A stretch of DNA of 64,000 bases, from the NCBI GenBank assembly GCA_037127315.1, contig JBBBDQ010001685.1, positions 547,501-611,500 of the forward strand, read 5' to 3'. The notes under the pieces were generated by a model, which saw only the letters and a program-made list of their open reading frames with translations, ran no database searches and was not told where the DNA came from. The position numbers and the translations under genes were made by a program. The stretch is from Ascarosepion bandense (taxonomy: Eukaryota > Mollusca > Cephalopoda > Sepiida > Sepiidae). Below are positions 20,471 through 31,570 of this stretch, piece after piece (the stretch's first letter is position 1; every line of letters starts with the position of its first letter).

Positions 20471-21265
20471 TAATTCAACTTCTGTTCCATGATGAATGTG
20501 TGACAGAGAACATGAATATTCCGGAAACCAACAGAACTTACCGTATTCTCGAAGAAAGAGGGTTAGACTTTGTCTGGTATGTAGGACTGAATGCGAAAAC
20601 GCGACTTAAGCGTGATTCGGATGCTTAGTTTAATTCTGGTGCCACGATGCTTGATTTAGTTACCGGAATAGACAAAAATCTGCATTGACTATAGCGTCAA
20701 TAAATTGACAAACCAGAAAATCCAGACAGAAGCGGTCTCCACTTAATCCATAGTCAACACTCTGTTTCTGAGCGGTGAGGCACCCAGAAGAGGGTTCGCC
20801 AAATGGTAAAGTTTTGTCTGGGTTGAAAAGACAAGAGACCGACTCGGCCTTAAGCAGGGTATAAGGGATATCTTTGCTGATCTTAAGGGATCGGAAACCC
20901 ACTTTAATTGTCATTGTGTCGTATTTACGTTCGGCATCTGCCCTAGTAGGGAGTTGGTACATACTGTTGGTCTATACTAGATACATACTCTTTCTTAGTC
21001 AACTCTCTGCTGTCGAGAGGAGAACTGATAAAATTGATTTCGCATGTTCATTTTATCTTTTAGAAATATACAGAATGTTACGTTTATATATACATTTTTT
21101 ATACTAGACGTAATGACTATTATCAGACCGATATAGTATATTATATTATTAAATAATCCTTGTTCCGTAAATGTCGTTACATTTGCATGCATATTCCATA
21201 CACAACAGGTAGAAATTATTTTGAAACAGCATAATGCATTTTTCAAGAAGAAATATAAATAAAAA

Positions 21266-21270
<5 letters not shown>
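20471..21270. other. No recognised gene
   Basis: Contains a 100-residue minus-strand frame (20660-20962) and a 70-residue plus-strand frame (20416-20628), neither with a recognisable motif. Composition is slightly less AT-rich at 20640-20960 than around it, so a decayed transposon ORF is possible. Confidence 0.3.

Positions 21271-21322
<52 letters not shown>
21271..21322. repeat. (TA)n microsatellite
   Basis: TA run directly abutting the 3' end of the minus-strand Helitron. Confidence 0.95.
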
Positions 21323-21323
<1 letters not shown>

Positions 21324-21798
21324 TAGCAGTATAGGCCAGCGTTTCTCGGGTGTAATGAAAACTTTAAAACTAATCCATGGTTCTGGAGCTCAGACTCTTT
21401 GAACGTTGGCACGAAAGACTAAAAAGCAATAGTTGTTTCCAGTTAAAGCGAAACCGTAGACCTGAAAGAAAAATTAATGAATGTAAGTCAAATTTTGATT
21501 TCCTGGTATCGATGTCAAATAAGTTTTTTTTCGTCGTAAACTGAATTTTGAAGGTTAAATAAGTCCTCTGAGTAAATGGTATCATGGCTGAGACTAAGAA
21601 CTCCAATTATACCTACTTAGAGCCAAACCCGAAGCAAAAACTCCTTTTATAACCCGATTCTTTCGGTTATCGATTTTCGAAATTTATCGGAGATACCTCG
21701 ATACAAAAACTAGCTAAGAACACTCGCAGGTGCTTATAGTACAACTGTGTAAATTTTCAAGAAAATCGGTTCAGCCGTTTAGGAGTCAATAGGTAACA

Positions 21799-21839
<41 letters not shown>

Positions 21840-21891
21840 GCACATACACACACAGAGACAAAGTTCCATTTATAAATAAGTTTAGATTTGA
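21323..21891 (-). mobile_element. Non-autonomous Helitron, second copy
   Basis: Minus-strand equivalent of 8893-9522. The terminal CTAG is at 21323-21326 and the 5' TC at 21890-21891. It has the same 'acagttgtactataagc', 'cggctgaaccgattttcttg' and 'tatcgataccaggaaatcaaa' blocks and a (CA)n at 21801-21836. The terminal hairpin is partly decayed (CCCGAGAAACGCTGGCC). Confidence 0.8.
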
Positions 21892-21892
21892 A

Positions 21893-22205
21893 TGTTACAT
21901 CCCAATCTCTGATAAGATTTAATCAAATCAACCATTAAAACTTCATAATCCGCAGACTTATGATTTCCCTAAAAAATATTGCATACTTTCTTGAAGTTAA
22001 CCGATGCTGCTAATTCCAATTTAGTCATGGTATCATCAAAAGCATCGTCAGGCATAAGTCTTCTACTCTGCGCACCAGCCAATACACCTTCCTTTACTTT
22101 TGCATCCTTTAATTTGGGAAACTTTCCTATTAGACACTTTATCGTTGTCTAGGGCCTTTACAAATTGCTTGATTAACCCAAATTTAATATGCATGTATTA
22201 AGCAT
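21893..22205 (-). pseudogene. Remnant of a conserved transposon-associated ORF
   Basis: Minus-strand translation contains NMHIKFGLIKQFVKALDNDK, later SVNFKKVCNIF, a stop, then GNHKSADYEVLMVDLIKSYQ and RLGCN. I recognise the pattern LHIKxGLxKxFVKAL...F...FLGNxxxxNYxExVxxLLxxYxxLGCN from a repeated, uncharacterised invertebrate protein that often sits in repeats. No function is known to me. The fragment stops where the Helitron begins (21891), which looks inserted into it. Confidence 0.5.
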
Positions 22206-22210
22206 TATAT

Positions 22211-22640
22211 CTACCTGAAAATAGAAATATATATATATATAAGCAGGAATTTACACGAGATACTAGATTTGCAACTAGGTCCCACCCTTTTACAGTTAAA
22301 CAAATAAGATGTAACTGTAAATTCTACTCCAACAGCTTCTTTTCTCACGCTTCCCGCCTGTGGAACTCCCTTCCACAAGTCTGCTTTCCCGACAGTTACA
22401 ATCTCCAGGTGTTTAAATGTAGGGTCAATAGACACCTCCTATCACACTAACTCCCAATTATTCTCAGAACACTCTCATCTACCCAACCCTCATTCTCGGT
22501 ATCCTTACCCGCCTATCACCCACCCTCTGACATTTCCTATATTTAATCATCCTTTCTCCACTCTATGTAGCCCCCTGCGCAGTAATGGCAGTGACATGCC
22601 TTGCTCGGGGTGAAACGCTAATAAAAAAAAAATATGAAAA
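22211..22640 (+). pseudogene. LINE family A 3' end
   Basis: Plus-strand copy of the family A end. The coding tail gives RSHPFTVKQIR-like then KFYSNSFFSHASRLWNSLPQ and VCFPDSYNLQVFKCRVNRHL, followed by the 3' UTR with 'cccaaccctcattctcggtatcc', 'ctacgcagtaatggcagtgacatgccttgctcggggtgaaacg' and an A-rich tail. Heavily 5' truncated (about 430 bp). Confidence 0.8.
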
Positions 22641-23570
22641 TATATTAAGTAATTTTGAAACTTACGTGTAAGTGTAAAATTTACAAAATAATGTAAAAAT
22701 TTCAATCACGATTTACGAAAAAAAATGAGACCTGATAGGCAAAAATGCGTGTCATTTTCGTAATCTACGCAAAAATTACACTAGAAACGGTTTTTCTCTG
22801 CTCAGTAATTTTTTGGTTGTTGAACAGTGTTATTTTTCGGTCAAATAGGCAAGGGTTTGATCCTGCGGAAGTTATTGGTTTATATAAGGGATTTGTACGA
22901 GAGCTATCGTTGCCGTATCATCTGAACACGTGCTTGAACGCATGTGACCTTCGAAACTAGCCTGCACTCTAGAGAAATTTATTTATAGGAGGAAAGAGAG
23001 AGAGAGGGAGAGAGAGCGTGTCTATGTTGTTTTGCATCGATATCTGCTGCGTTTTCACCAATAGCAGAGAATCATGTCAGTGTATTTTTTGTTATTTTTT
23101 TTAATTCCGCTATTGACGTCACATTCATCCGGGCAGATCACGTGTTTAACTACGTTCAAATGTGACGTCAGACTAACGTTAAAAATCTCAATTATTCTGA
23201 CTTTGCCTTTATTTTGATTTTGATTTTTTCTGTTTCTCTCGCCAAATTGATTGCATTTCCTTTCTTCTCTTTCATATCTATTTTTTAAGATATTCGAATT
23301 ATGAATTCTTGCAACAGCAGTTTTTTTTTCATAATGAAATTTACGCTTATCCTTTTGAGTTCACAAAAAGTCTATTTCTTGTATCAGCTATCATCTATAT
23401 ATCTCTTTATCTTGTATCTCTCTATCTCTTTCTCTCGCTCTATTTTTTGAATATGTCTAATGTAATATTTGAATTCTATTACATTGATTATTATCGTTTA
23501 TGTATTAAATAAGGCTTTCATATAAAATCCTGTTTACAATTTCACAAAACAATGACAGATAAAACGCAAG
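22641..23570. other. Unassigned AT-rich region
   Basis: Holds a (GA)n stretch at 22992-23017. Two TGACGTCA-like boxes lie at 23112-23122 and 23161-23171, in a segment that forms no recognised element. No convincing gene. Confidence 0.4.
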
Positions 23571-23629
23571 GGTAATGCAGGGCCACAGGAACTTACAAAG
23601 TTTCAGGAAGAGGAAGTTTATATTTTTCG

Positions 23630-24010
23630 TTGCCATATCTGGTCGGGTGCTCCTGCTATTCATCTCGAGGTTCTCGACAAAATCCAATTGCATTGGTCCC
23701 AACTTGACATCTCGACTTCAGTCTCTTTCCTACCGACGTGACGTAGTCGCTCACCTGTCTTTTCTGCAAATGTAGGGTCAATAGACACCGCCTATCACAC
23801 TAATTCCCAATTATTCTCAGAACACTCTCATCTACCCAACCCTCATTCTCGGTATCCTTACCCGCCTATCACCCGCCTATCACCCACCCTCTGACGTGGT
23901 CGCTCACCTGTCTTTTCTGCAAATATTTTCATAGCAACTGCTCTGATAAGCTGTTTTGCCTGGTGCCCCGTTCACGAGAAATTAAGCGTGCTACTAGTTT
24001 GGCATCAAGG
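23630..24010 (+). pseudogene. LINE family A C-terminal fragment with a duplicated segment
   Basis: Translation gives SGRVLLLFISRFSTKSNCI, then LTSRLQSLSYRRDVVAHLSF, the family A region WSGAP...LQ..SHRRDVASLCLF. At 23771-23892 a 122-bp piece of family 3' UTR (near identical to 22409-22530) is inserted. It is flanked by a 31-bp direct duplication (23740-23770 and 23893-23923, one mismatch), after which the coding tail resumes. Confidence 0.75.
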
Positions 24011-24855
24011 TTGTAGTGATCTCGGTGATGTTTGTCAAAATTGGCCTTGTGCCAAACACAACCGAAGTCCCCACAATTTAAAATATCAGAAGGTTGAAAG
24101 AATGGATGGATGAATAAATGTATTCTGTTTGTACATTAAAGTAAAGTTTTTATTAACAGAATAACAAAATTGTAAGAAGAAAAATAAAATGTTCATAGAA
24201 AAAATGCATGTAGTTATCTGTTTAAAGAGAAATGTAAGTATTTAATGTCCCACAGAAATTAAGAGCTCATAGGTGATAGTATCAGAATGCGTGTATGTAA
24301 AAAGATTAAAAAGCTTGCCAATAAAAGTCTGTATTCTTTTCTATTTTATGGCCGTAGAAAAGGTGAAGCGGAGAGTCAGACAATAAAGGAGATTGTACTT
24401 ATCGAAGTCAGTTGAATTATCTTGTTGTTGTTTTCTTTGATGGTGTGTGGGTGAAGACGAAGAAAGGAAAATTGGAAGGAGAAAAAAACGAATATGTGAC
24501 GCGCCCTTACGTCCGTGTCGTCAAATTAATTTTTCTTTAGTCACCTTGCGACGATGTCCTTCAGATTCGCTCCCATGTCAGACTGATTTGACCGGTCAAG
24601 CATGAGGTTTAAATAGTGGATTTTAGTAATGTTGCTGGCTCCAACAGCATACCCATTTTATAAGTGTGAAAAAAATTGACTGGGATCATAGCTCAGTTTA
24701 CTATTTTCTATCCAATCAGAATCTAAAATCTTAAATTTCACACTGACTTGTGAAATTTGCCTTGGTCTGATATTTTTAGTCGTTTTGATCCAATTTTGGG
24801 CGTGTGCAATTTTACTTTTTTCGTTTGCGTTAATTGTTAGATGATATAGGATTTG
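24011..24855. other. No recognised gene
   Basis: AT-rich sequence with no repeat I can match elsewhere in the window. Confidence 0.4.
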
Positions 24856-25155
24856 TATCCTATAAGGTCCCACCCTTTTACCGTTGAAATAGTTGAATGT
24901 AACCTTTACTTCTACTCGAATAGTTTCTTTCCTTGCACGTTCCGCCCGTGGAACTCCCTTCCGTTTAATTGCTTCCCTGATAGCTACAATCCCTAAAAAA
25001 ATAACTGTAACGTCAATTGCCATCATCTTCTTGATTCCCGCTCATCTTTTATCCTTTCTTCAATACCCCCCTGTACCCAGTCTTTTCTTTCAATGTAACC
25101 CCCTACGCACTAGCAGCGGTCCAGCTTTGCTTGGGGCAAAAGAATTAAAAAAGAA
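24856..25155 (+). pseudogene. LINE family A 3' end
   Basis: Contains 'ggtcccacccttttaccgtt', 'tggaactcccttccg', 'ccctgatagctacaatccct' and the UTR end 'gtaaccccctacgcactagcagcggtccagctttgcttggggcaaaag'. A deletion has removed most of the UTR. The ORF 24893-25297 includes its coding tail in frame with unrelated sequence. Confidence 0.7.
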
Positions 25156-26320
25156 AACAGGAAAAATTATTTTTAAACAGAAGGAAAAAAATAACAGCAT
25201 TAAGTTTTTTACCAATAAAATGTCATTTTATGTAATTACGATGATTAAAGCGATTGACTTTCTAAATTTAATTAATCTTTTTCCCGGTGTATGTTAATTT
25301 AGAACATAAAACACATCATTACGTGACTTCGAATGGAAGAAATTCTACGTAATAGTACTATTGTTCAACAGTAAGATTCTCTATAGAGTAAAGTAGTGAG
25401 TTCGATCCTCACTGCGTGACCCATGCTTTCGTCCTTGTGCCACATCTAAACGGTGTTTAGAAAGTCAACTATAGAGTAAATGGTTCACGAAATAGTCTAA
25501 CAATTACCATATCCTTATGAGTTCGATCCCCACTAGTTGTATGCAGTCGTACACCAGAGCCTACGTTGCCGGTTGTCCCTTTAATCAGGATCGATCATAG
25601 TCTGAAAAAAAAGCCGTCAGCCCACTCTTGTCGGTCGTTGATGGCGCTGACACAGCAGCTGGTTTTTGGGTTGCCCTCTTCAATTGTAATCTCTTTTCCC
25701 CACATTGTGATTTTGATCTTAAGAGAGTTAAGCTGAATTATCACTGGGGTATCCCAGCCAAGCTAAACCAAGTTGGATACGCGCGCACAATTTTGGAAAT
25801 AAAACGGCAACAATTTCGATAACAAAATGAATGACGCCTGCGTAAACTGTAGATAGTATTTATATACACAGAACAAGAGAAATAATTACAGTTCTTCTTT
25901 TTCCCAACCCGTTCCTAATGATTGGCGATGGAACGAAAATTTCGACCAGTTTCTCTAAGACGGGCCAGACTTTTAATCAGTTAACTTGTAAATTCAAACA
26001 CCATTGTTTGTACTATGTGAAAATGTTCATCAGATTTTTCTTATTATTATTATCGTCAGTTTAGCACAAGGTTTTCATTGGGGTTTTCTCTTCTTCAGCA
26101 GATAATTTTGGTTGGCTACTTTGGTTGACAAATTCAAAGTCTAACTGCAAAATCACTGGGAACTGCTTCTCGCATCCTCTCCGGGCGGTGCTGACGGGAA
26201 TTGACTTTGGCCCCTGTGGGCTCTCGTATTTATGGGTGTCGTTTTTTACTCGTAGCGTGAGGACGCATAAGGGGTGTTATGCAAATAGTCTAAAATTAAA
26301 CCAGTCCTCCTTCTCTGTTT
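25156..26320. other. Unassigned region with two B-box-like sites
   Basis: GAGTTCGATCCTCAC (about 25399-25413) and GAGTTCGATCCCCAC (about 25518-25532) resemble the pol III B box. The surrounding sequence cannot be folded by eye into a tRNA. They may be heads of old SINEs of a different family. No gene found. Confidence 0.35.
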
Positions 26321-26900
26321 CACATATCCAATCACGGAATGTTCGCCCCCTCCTCTGAGAAGAGTTATTACATGACGTCAGCCTCTCTGTCGTTTTACTT
26401 TTCTTTTTGTCTCTATTTTTCACTTCTAATCATGGAAGATTTTCTCCCTTCGCTTTGGGAGTTATTAGATGACGTCAGCATCTCTCACGAAAATTTTAAA
26501 TCGTCATTTTCCCAGTAATTGATAATTGTTCTTTTTCTTCTCTCAACAAATCAACTTAACCTTTGCTCTCTTGCCGAATTCCAGTCTGGGGAAATATGAA
26601 TAAAATCCCTTTCTTTAACCATCTTGTTTATACTTTTCAATAAGGTGAGCTTGATATTTTGACCTCCTAATCATACAGCTGTATATCGGCTGTAATTTCG
26701 CCGAAAATAAAAAAAATAAAAATTTCTTCTTCAATTGTTTTCCGTCTACCTATCGCGACTCTGTTATACGTATTTCAACACGGTGGTTTTGACATTTGAA
26801 TTCTAATTATATTGGCTGTATGATTTAGGAAAATAAAATAATACAAATTTCTCCCTCAATTGTTTTTCGCCCGCACACAATGTTACTTCTTTCAACATCT
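26320..26900. repeat. Diverged direct repeats
   Basis: 'gagttatta.atgacgtcagc.tctct' occurs at about 26363 and 26460. A ~130-bp diverged pair with 'ttgacat/attttgacctcc', 'ggctgta...gaaaataaaa', 'aatttctcc.tcaattgttttcc' occupies about 26650-26900. Too diverged to delimit a unit. Confidence 0.35.
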
Positions 26901-27854
26901 GACATCTGACCTCCCATAGCCCAGCTATTTATCTTTAGATAACAACAATCATAATTGCAATTTTAATATTCTTCCTATTTTTAGCCAATTTGCAATCTTG
27001 GGAAAGCGAATCTCTTTCCAACAAAGAAAAATCATCGTTTTTCTTTAACCCTTTCTCGTCTAAATAAATCAAAATGATATTAGTTAAAATTTTTGTCCGT
27101 AAAAAAAATAAAATAAAATAATCAGTTAACTCTTTCATCCGTATGCTATGTTAAATAATGTCATAGTACCATACGTGGCCTAGATTCAAACTAATCCTAA
27201 TTTTCAAAGGGTGCCTTGGTTAATGAGTTAATCATGTTACTACTATTTAGTGTGATCGCTTCTCACTGTTGTTCACCAGAATATAAGGCTCAAGAGCTCC
27301 TCCGGCATGCTTTATCAGACAGTTGTAAAGGCGAAAGAGAGAAATAATATAAAAGAGCTGTTTATCATGCGGATATATTGGATGTTGATCTTTGGCTTGA
27401 AGATTCTAGTGGTTGAGGAAATATTCTCTCGGGAGTTTATTCCATAAACTGACAGTTTTGGTGAAAAAACTAAGTGAAACTTTCTCTTTTCCAATTTAAT
27501 ACGACGATAACGAGGATGATTTGATGTCATATACGTGGCATGGCGGTTTCTAGCTGTGAAGTTCTAAACTGGTAAAACAAAAGAATGTAGCTCTTCGGAA
27601 CATTTGACATAGTAATAGAGATGGGTTATTGAGAGACTATCTCCATACCTGTTGCCTTGCGCTAAACCTAACTGTGCTTCGTTTTTAAAGAGTGCCTAAT
27701 GATTAAGGAGTCAATCTAGTTGACACTTACTAATAATGGAGTGTGATCGACACGTATTTGTTGCTCAATACGTATTACATTGTACCAAATTCTGCTAAGT
27801 TTAGATTTTAAAGCCTGATTTAGGATTGGATAAAGGGAAATGTTTTACTGTTGC
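26901..27854. other. No recognised gene
   Basis: AT-rich. A 71-residue minus frame (27315-27530, KLEKRKFHLVFSPKLSVYGI) resembles strings often seen downstream of LINE RT domains in decayed copies, but I cannot place it. Confidence 0.3.
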
Positions 27855-28510
27855 AACATCAAGAAACAATCTGTAATCTGGTTGACTAGCCAAAGATGGA
27901 CTCACTTCTCAAAGTAATATCTGAAAAACTCGGATATATGTTATAGCACTAGCATCAAGGAACAATCTGTAATCTGGTTGACTCGCCAACGAGTGACTCA
28001 CTTTTCCAAGTAGTATGCGAGTGGTTGGATTAGGTTTTAAAGTACCAGCATATAGGAACAATCTATAATCTGATTGACTCGTCAAATATTGACTCACTTC
28101 CCCAAATAATATGAGAGATTGGGTTACATGTTATAATATCAGGATCAAGGTAACAATCTGTATTCTGATTGACTCATCAAAAAAGGACTTACTTCGCCCA
28201 GTAATATCCGAGAGACTGGGATACGTGTTATAATACCAGGTCAAGGTACAATCTGTAATCTGGTTGACTCGCCAAACATCGACTACTTCTCCAAGTTATA
28301 TTCGAGAAATTGGGATATGCTTTATAATACTAGTATCAAAGAACAATCTTTAATCTAAATGACTCGCTAAAGATGGAGACGCTTTTCCCAGAGACTGGGA
28401 TACGTGTTATAGTGCAAGCATCAAGGAACAATTTGTAATCTTGTTGACTCACTATAGGTAGACTCCCTTCTCTAAGTAATATCTGAGAGACTGGAGTATG
28501 AGAATAGCAA
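27855..28510 (+). repeat. ~95-bp tandem repeat, about seven diverged copies
   Basis: The block 'atcaaggaacaatctgtaat' followed by 'ctggttgactcgcc' begins near 27857, 27952, 28048, 28142, 28240, 28333 and 28419. Each is followed by 'gactcacttctccaagtaatatcgagagactgggata'. Copies differ by substitutions and small indels (units of 86-97 bp). An older tandem array than the 148-bp and 91-bp ones. Confidence 0.85.
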
Positions 28511-28851
28511 TAAGAAAGGACTAACCATTAAAAGAATGATTCTATTTTCTCTCCTGTGTCTGATTATGTTAAAAAGTACCATACTGATGACATAGGTATT
28601 CATAGTTAGGATAATAATGTTCTTGAACAGAAAATCAGCATCCTCTACCAAGTTTTACGAGAAACAGGGTTCAAGATATACCTTTTTAAAATAGAAACGA
28701 GGAATGAAACCAATCCTTTCTACACCCACCCCTTAATCGAATATCGGCGTATGGATTAGTTATAAAAATTTAATATATGAGAAATAGAAATAAAGCATAA
28801 AATAGGTAGTGCCGAATGTAATTTCGCCCAACTGCGTAGTTTGTTGTGGAT
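28511..28851. other. No recognised feature
   Basis: Short unassigned stretch between the 95-bp array and a SINE. Confidence 0.4.
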
Positions 28852-29127
28852 GTGCGTCGGGGTGTAGTGGATATCGACTCGGAATGACAAATTGGGGAGC
28901 CGATTTCGAACTCCAGTTCAATTCCTTGCATTCACTTACGCACAAATACCCTTGGGAAAGGTATTAATCCGTCTCTCCCCTCTTGTTATAGATTAAGTTG
29001 GATTCTATAGCCTTGGCTGTCAATCAGTCTACCGCAGAAAGCAATGTTAATCTACTGCAGGAAATTCTTTCGAGACATGATCGCCCAAAGCGTGTATCAG
29101 GTATGGCACTTAACTGACTGACTGACG
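28852..29127 (+). mobile_element. SINE copy, near full length
   Basis: Head 'gatgtgcgtcggggtgtagtggatatcgactcgg' through to 'tatggcacttaactgactga'. One of the two best-preserved heads in the window. Confidence 0.9.
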
Positions 29128-29280
29128 TAATTTGCTACAAATAAAAACTTCAAACTGAGAATTTATGTCATGTTCTTAAATAGCCTTGTCTAATCGAGTA
29201 TTTTATATAAATGCCATGCATAGCGCCAAATCTGTTTAGAAACTGTTAGCCGTATACAACCCCTTTTTAATGTTTAATGT

Positions 29281-29526
29281 TGTGGGGAATTACCTACACA
29301 CTAATATGAACTCTACCGGACTACATAAATACGGAGAGTTATCTACCCTCGGGAGTAGTATTAAATAGCAGCAGCTACGATACTCATTTATGAGTACATC
29401 GTTCCGTCGCTAAGAACTATTATACTCTATTTCCTCTGTACAATGTTTCTCTTTTGTTATATAATATTGTTTCTAACCGCATACCGTGTCCGAGTCTTCC
29501 TTGTGACCTTTTCCCACGGCCACATC
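29281..29526 (+). mobile_element. Possible solo LTR
   Basis: Starts TGTGGGGAA and ends TTCCCACGGCCACA, giving inverted TGTGG...CCACA termini. No internal coding region, no clear target duplication. Length ~246 bp fits short invertebrate LTRs. Confidence 0.3.
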
Positions 29527-29992
29527 AATTAAAAAAGGTTTTCAGCAACTAGAGCCAAATAGTCTTGGCGGATTATCTTTCTTTGAAAATTGTCGACTGG
29601 CAATACAGATTCACAAAGATTTGTGCCAAATAACAAAAATCATATCACTTGGGAACTACCAAGGGCAGCAACAACTATAATTGTATCTTGAAGAGAAAAT
29701 AATGACTCTGATATTCTACACTACATCAAGTAAGAAGAAAACCACAGCAATACTGGAAAGTGTGGTTAAAAGCAACTGAACTTGAGAAACCTATTTTCCT
29801 GAAAAATTGTTTTAAGAAGAATTTATAAAATTCAGCAAGAATAGATTTGTGAATTTAAGGTCTTGACCTGGCATCTCAGTTTAAACCATCTACAACCGCT
29901 TTAATGCAGCTTTTTTCTTTCATGGCGATTTTTCGGATGTTTTATTTTACAGTGATACTTAGATGTTATGAATTTAGCGTAGTACTAGATTG
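29527..29992. other. No recognised feature
   Basis: AT-rich sequence without coding signal. Confidence 0.4.
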
Positions 29993-30250
29993 GCGGATGT
30001 GCATTTTGGTGCAATAGATATCGACTCGGAACGACAAATCGGAGTGCCGAGTTCGAATTCCAGTTGAATTCCTTGCATTCAGTTACACACAAAAACCCTT
30101 GGAAAAGGTATTAATCCGTCACTTCCCTCTACTTATGGGTTAAATAATAAGGACAGATTGGATTCTGTAGCGTTGGTTAGCAACCAGTCTACAGCAGAAA
30201 GCAATGGCAACCTACTGTGGGATAATCTTCTGCCTAGTCTTTCATGTCTC
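29993..30250 (+). mobile_element. SINE copy, tail-truncated
   Basis: Runs from 'gatgtgcattttggtgcaatagatatcgactcgg' to 'tcatgtctc', where it meets an inverted copy. Confidence 0.88.
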
Positions 30251-30540
30251 TTGATACACGCTTTTGGCGATCATGTCTCAAATGAGACATGACTGACTGG
30301 GCAGAGGATTAACCAGCAGTAATTTGCCATTGCTTTCTGCAGTAGACTTGTCGCCAGCCAAGGCTATAGAACGCAATCTGTCCTATTATTTAATCCATAT
30401 TTGGAGGAAGGAGACGGATTAATACCTTTTCTAAAGGTATTTGTGCGTAAGTGAATGCAAGGAATTTAACTGGAATTCGAACTCGGCTCTCTGATTTGTC
30501 ATTCCGAGTCGATATCCATAGAACCATAACGCACATCCTT
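30251..30540 (-). mobile_element. SINE copy, tail to tail with the preceding one
   Basis: Minus-strand family copy from 'atacacgcttttggcgatcatgtctc' to 'ccatagaaccataacgcacatcc'. With 29993-30250 it forms an inverted pair that could fold into a stem of about 250 bp. Confidence 0.88.
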
Positions 30541-30559
30541 CAAACTGATATCTGTCCTT

Positions 30560-31105
30560 AAAAAGCTAAATGAGTAAGAAAACACAGAAGGAAAAGTGCT
30601 TAACATCAAATCTTATCAAAATCAGAGAATGATCAGTTTCATAAATATTTGAAGTTTATAAAAGTAGCGATCGACCGAGGGGACAGCCAAAATTCATGGA
30701 GAGGCGACTGGTCCCTTCTGCACATCTGTAAAATCGCCACTAGTGATAGTATACCACGGACCGAACATATGAGTAACGATGAAGTTTTTGTGAATATGAA
30801 AACAATAACGTAATATATACTTAACACAAAGAGAGAGAGACAGTTGATGTTTCTAAGGTACATACTGAGGGGAAACGGTTTGGAAAATCTAATCCTCACG
30901 AGACAAATTACAGACAAGAAGGACAGTCAAAAAACACAGATATCGTTCCTAGCAAACTTGAGTGAATGGATAGCAGAGCAAGTTTTAGGAGAGATAGCAA
31001 AAAGATAAAATTTATTTAGAGCTACAAAGGATAGGAAATTGTGGAGAGCTATCATCGACAACATTCTGAAGAGACACGTAACATACAAAAGAAGAAATTT
31101 AATGT
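30560..31105 (+). pseudogene. LINE C-terminal fragment (endonuclease-RT type)
   Basis: The plus strand gives an RGNGLENLILTRQI-like string around 30850-30910 (the LENLTLTG motif of 13045-13302), WIAEQVLGEIAKR around 30968-31005, then FRATKDRKLWRAIIDNILKR and HV. This is the far C-terminus of the LINE at 12952-15806. Frameshifted; no RT domain. Confidence 0.6.
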
Positions 31106-31200
31106 GAATTCAAATATCTACTTAATTACGAGTGTACCTCAGATGTAAAAAATAACGGCAATATATTAGAGGATTATATATATATATATATATATATATA

Positions 31201-31522
31201 GTCATCCGTAGACAGATTTGTTTAGCTGTGTCACAGCTCATCAGTACGGTTAGACATCCAATTGCTTTTAAACCAGGATTGAAAGCCAACCGAATTGGCA
31301 TCAGTAGGCGATTCTACATCTGAGCTATGGGCGCTCAGTAGAAGGACGCAGACTTTTAGCGTATGATGTATCATACGCCAGTGGCCAGAGTGCTCTAACT
31401 CATTACTGAATGAGTGATGCGTAGATGCTAGAGTAGGTACTGTTTTTTCAAAGTCTACCATTCTTCGAGAGTGCTCAATCAGGGTGTGAGAGCGTAAATA
31501 GTCCTCCGCAGACAGTTCTTTT

Positions 31523-31526
<4 letters not shown>
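31201..31526 (+). repeat. Dispersed repeat flanked by (TA)n
   Basis: Bounded by TA arrays at 31176-31200 and 31527-31565. Both borders read 'GTC.TCCG.AGACAG.T', giving short direct repeats (31201-31217 and about 31499-31515). Inside is GGTTAGACATCC, also present in the fragments at 100-240 (minus) and, diverged, 48056-48200. Best copy in the window. An ORF on its minus strand is not credible. Confidence 0.6.

Positions 31527-31565
<39 letters not shown>

Positions 31566-31570
<5 letters not shown>

Noticed and set aside
20660..20962. 100-codon minus-strand frame as a host exon
   Set aside because: No recognisable domain, no clear splice sites and no neighbouring exons; left as unassigned.
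23112..23171. CRE-type TGACGTCA boxes as a promoter (also near 17047, 26374, 26471)
   Set aside because: They lie in repeats or isolated AT-rich DNA with no gene start nearby; chance or repeat-borne.
25370..25560. tRNA genes suggested by two TTCGATCC B-box-like sites
   Set aside because: No acceptor stem, anticodon arm or A box at proper spacing could be found.
27855..28510. CRISPR-like array
   Set aside because: Units are continuous diverged ~95-bp tandem repeats without constant repeats and unique spacers, in a eukaryotic genome.
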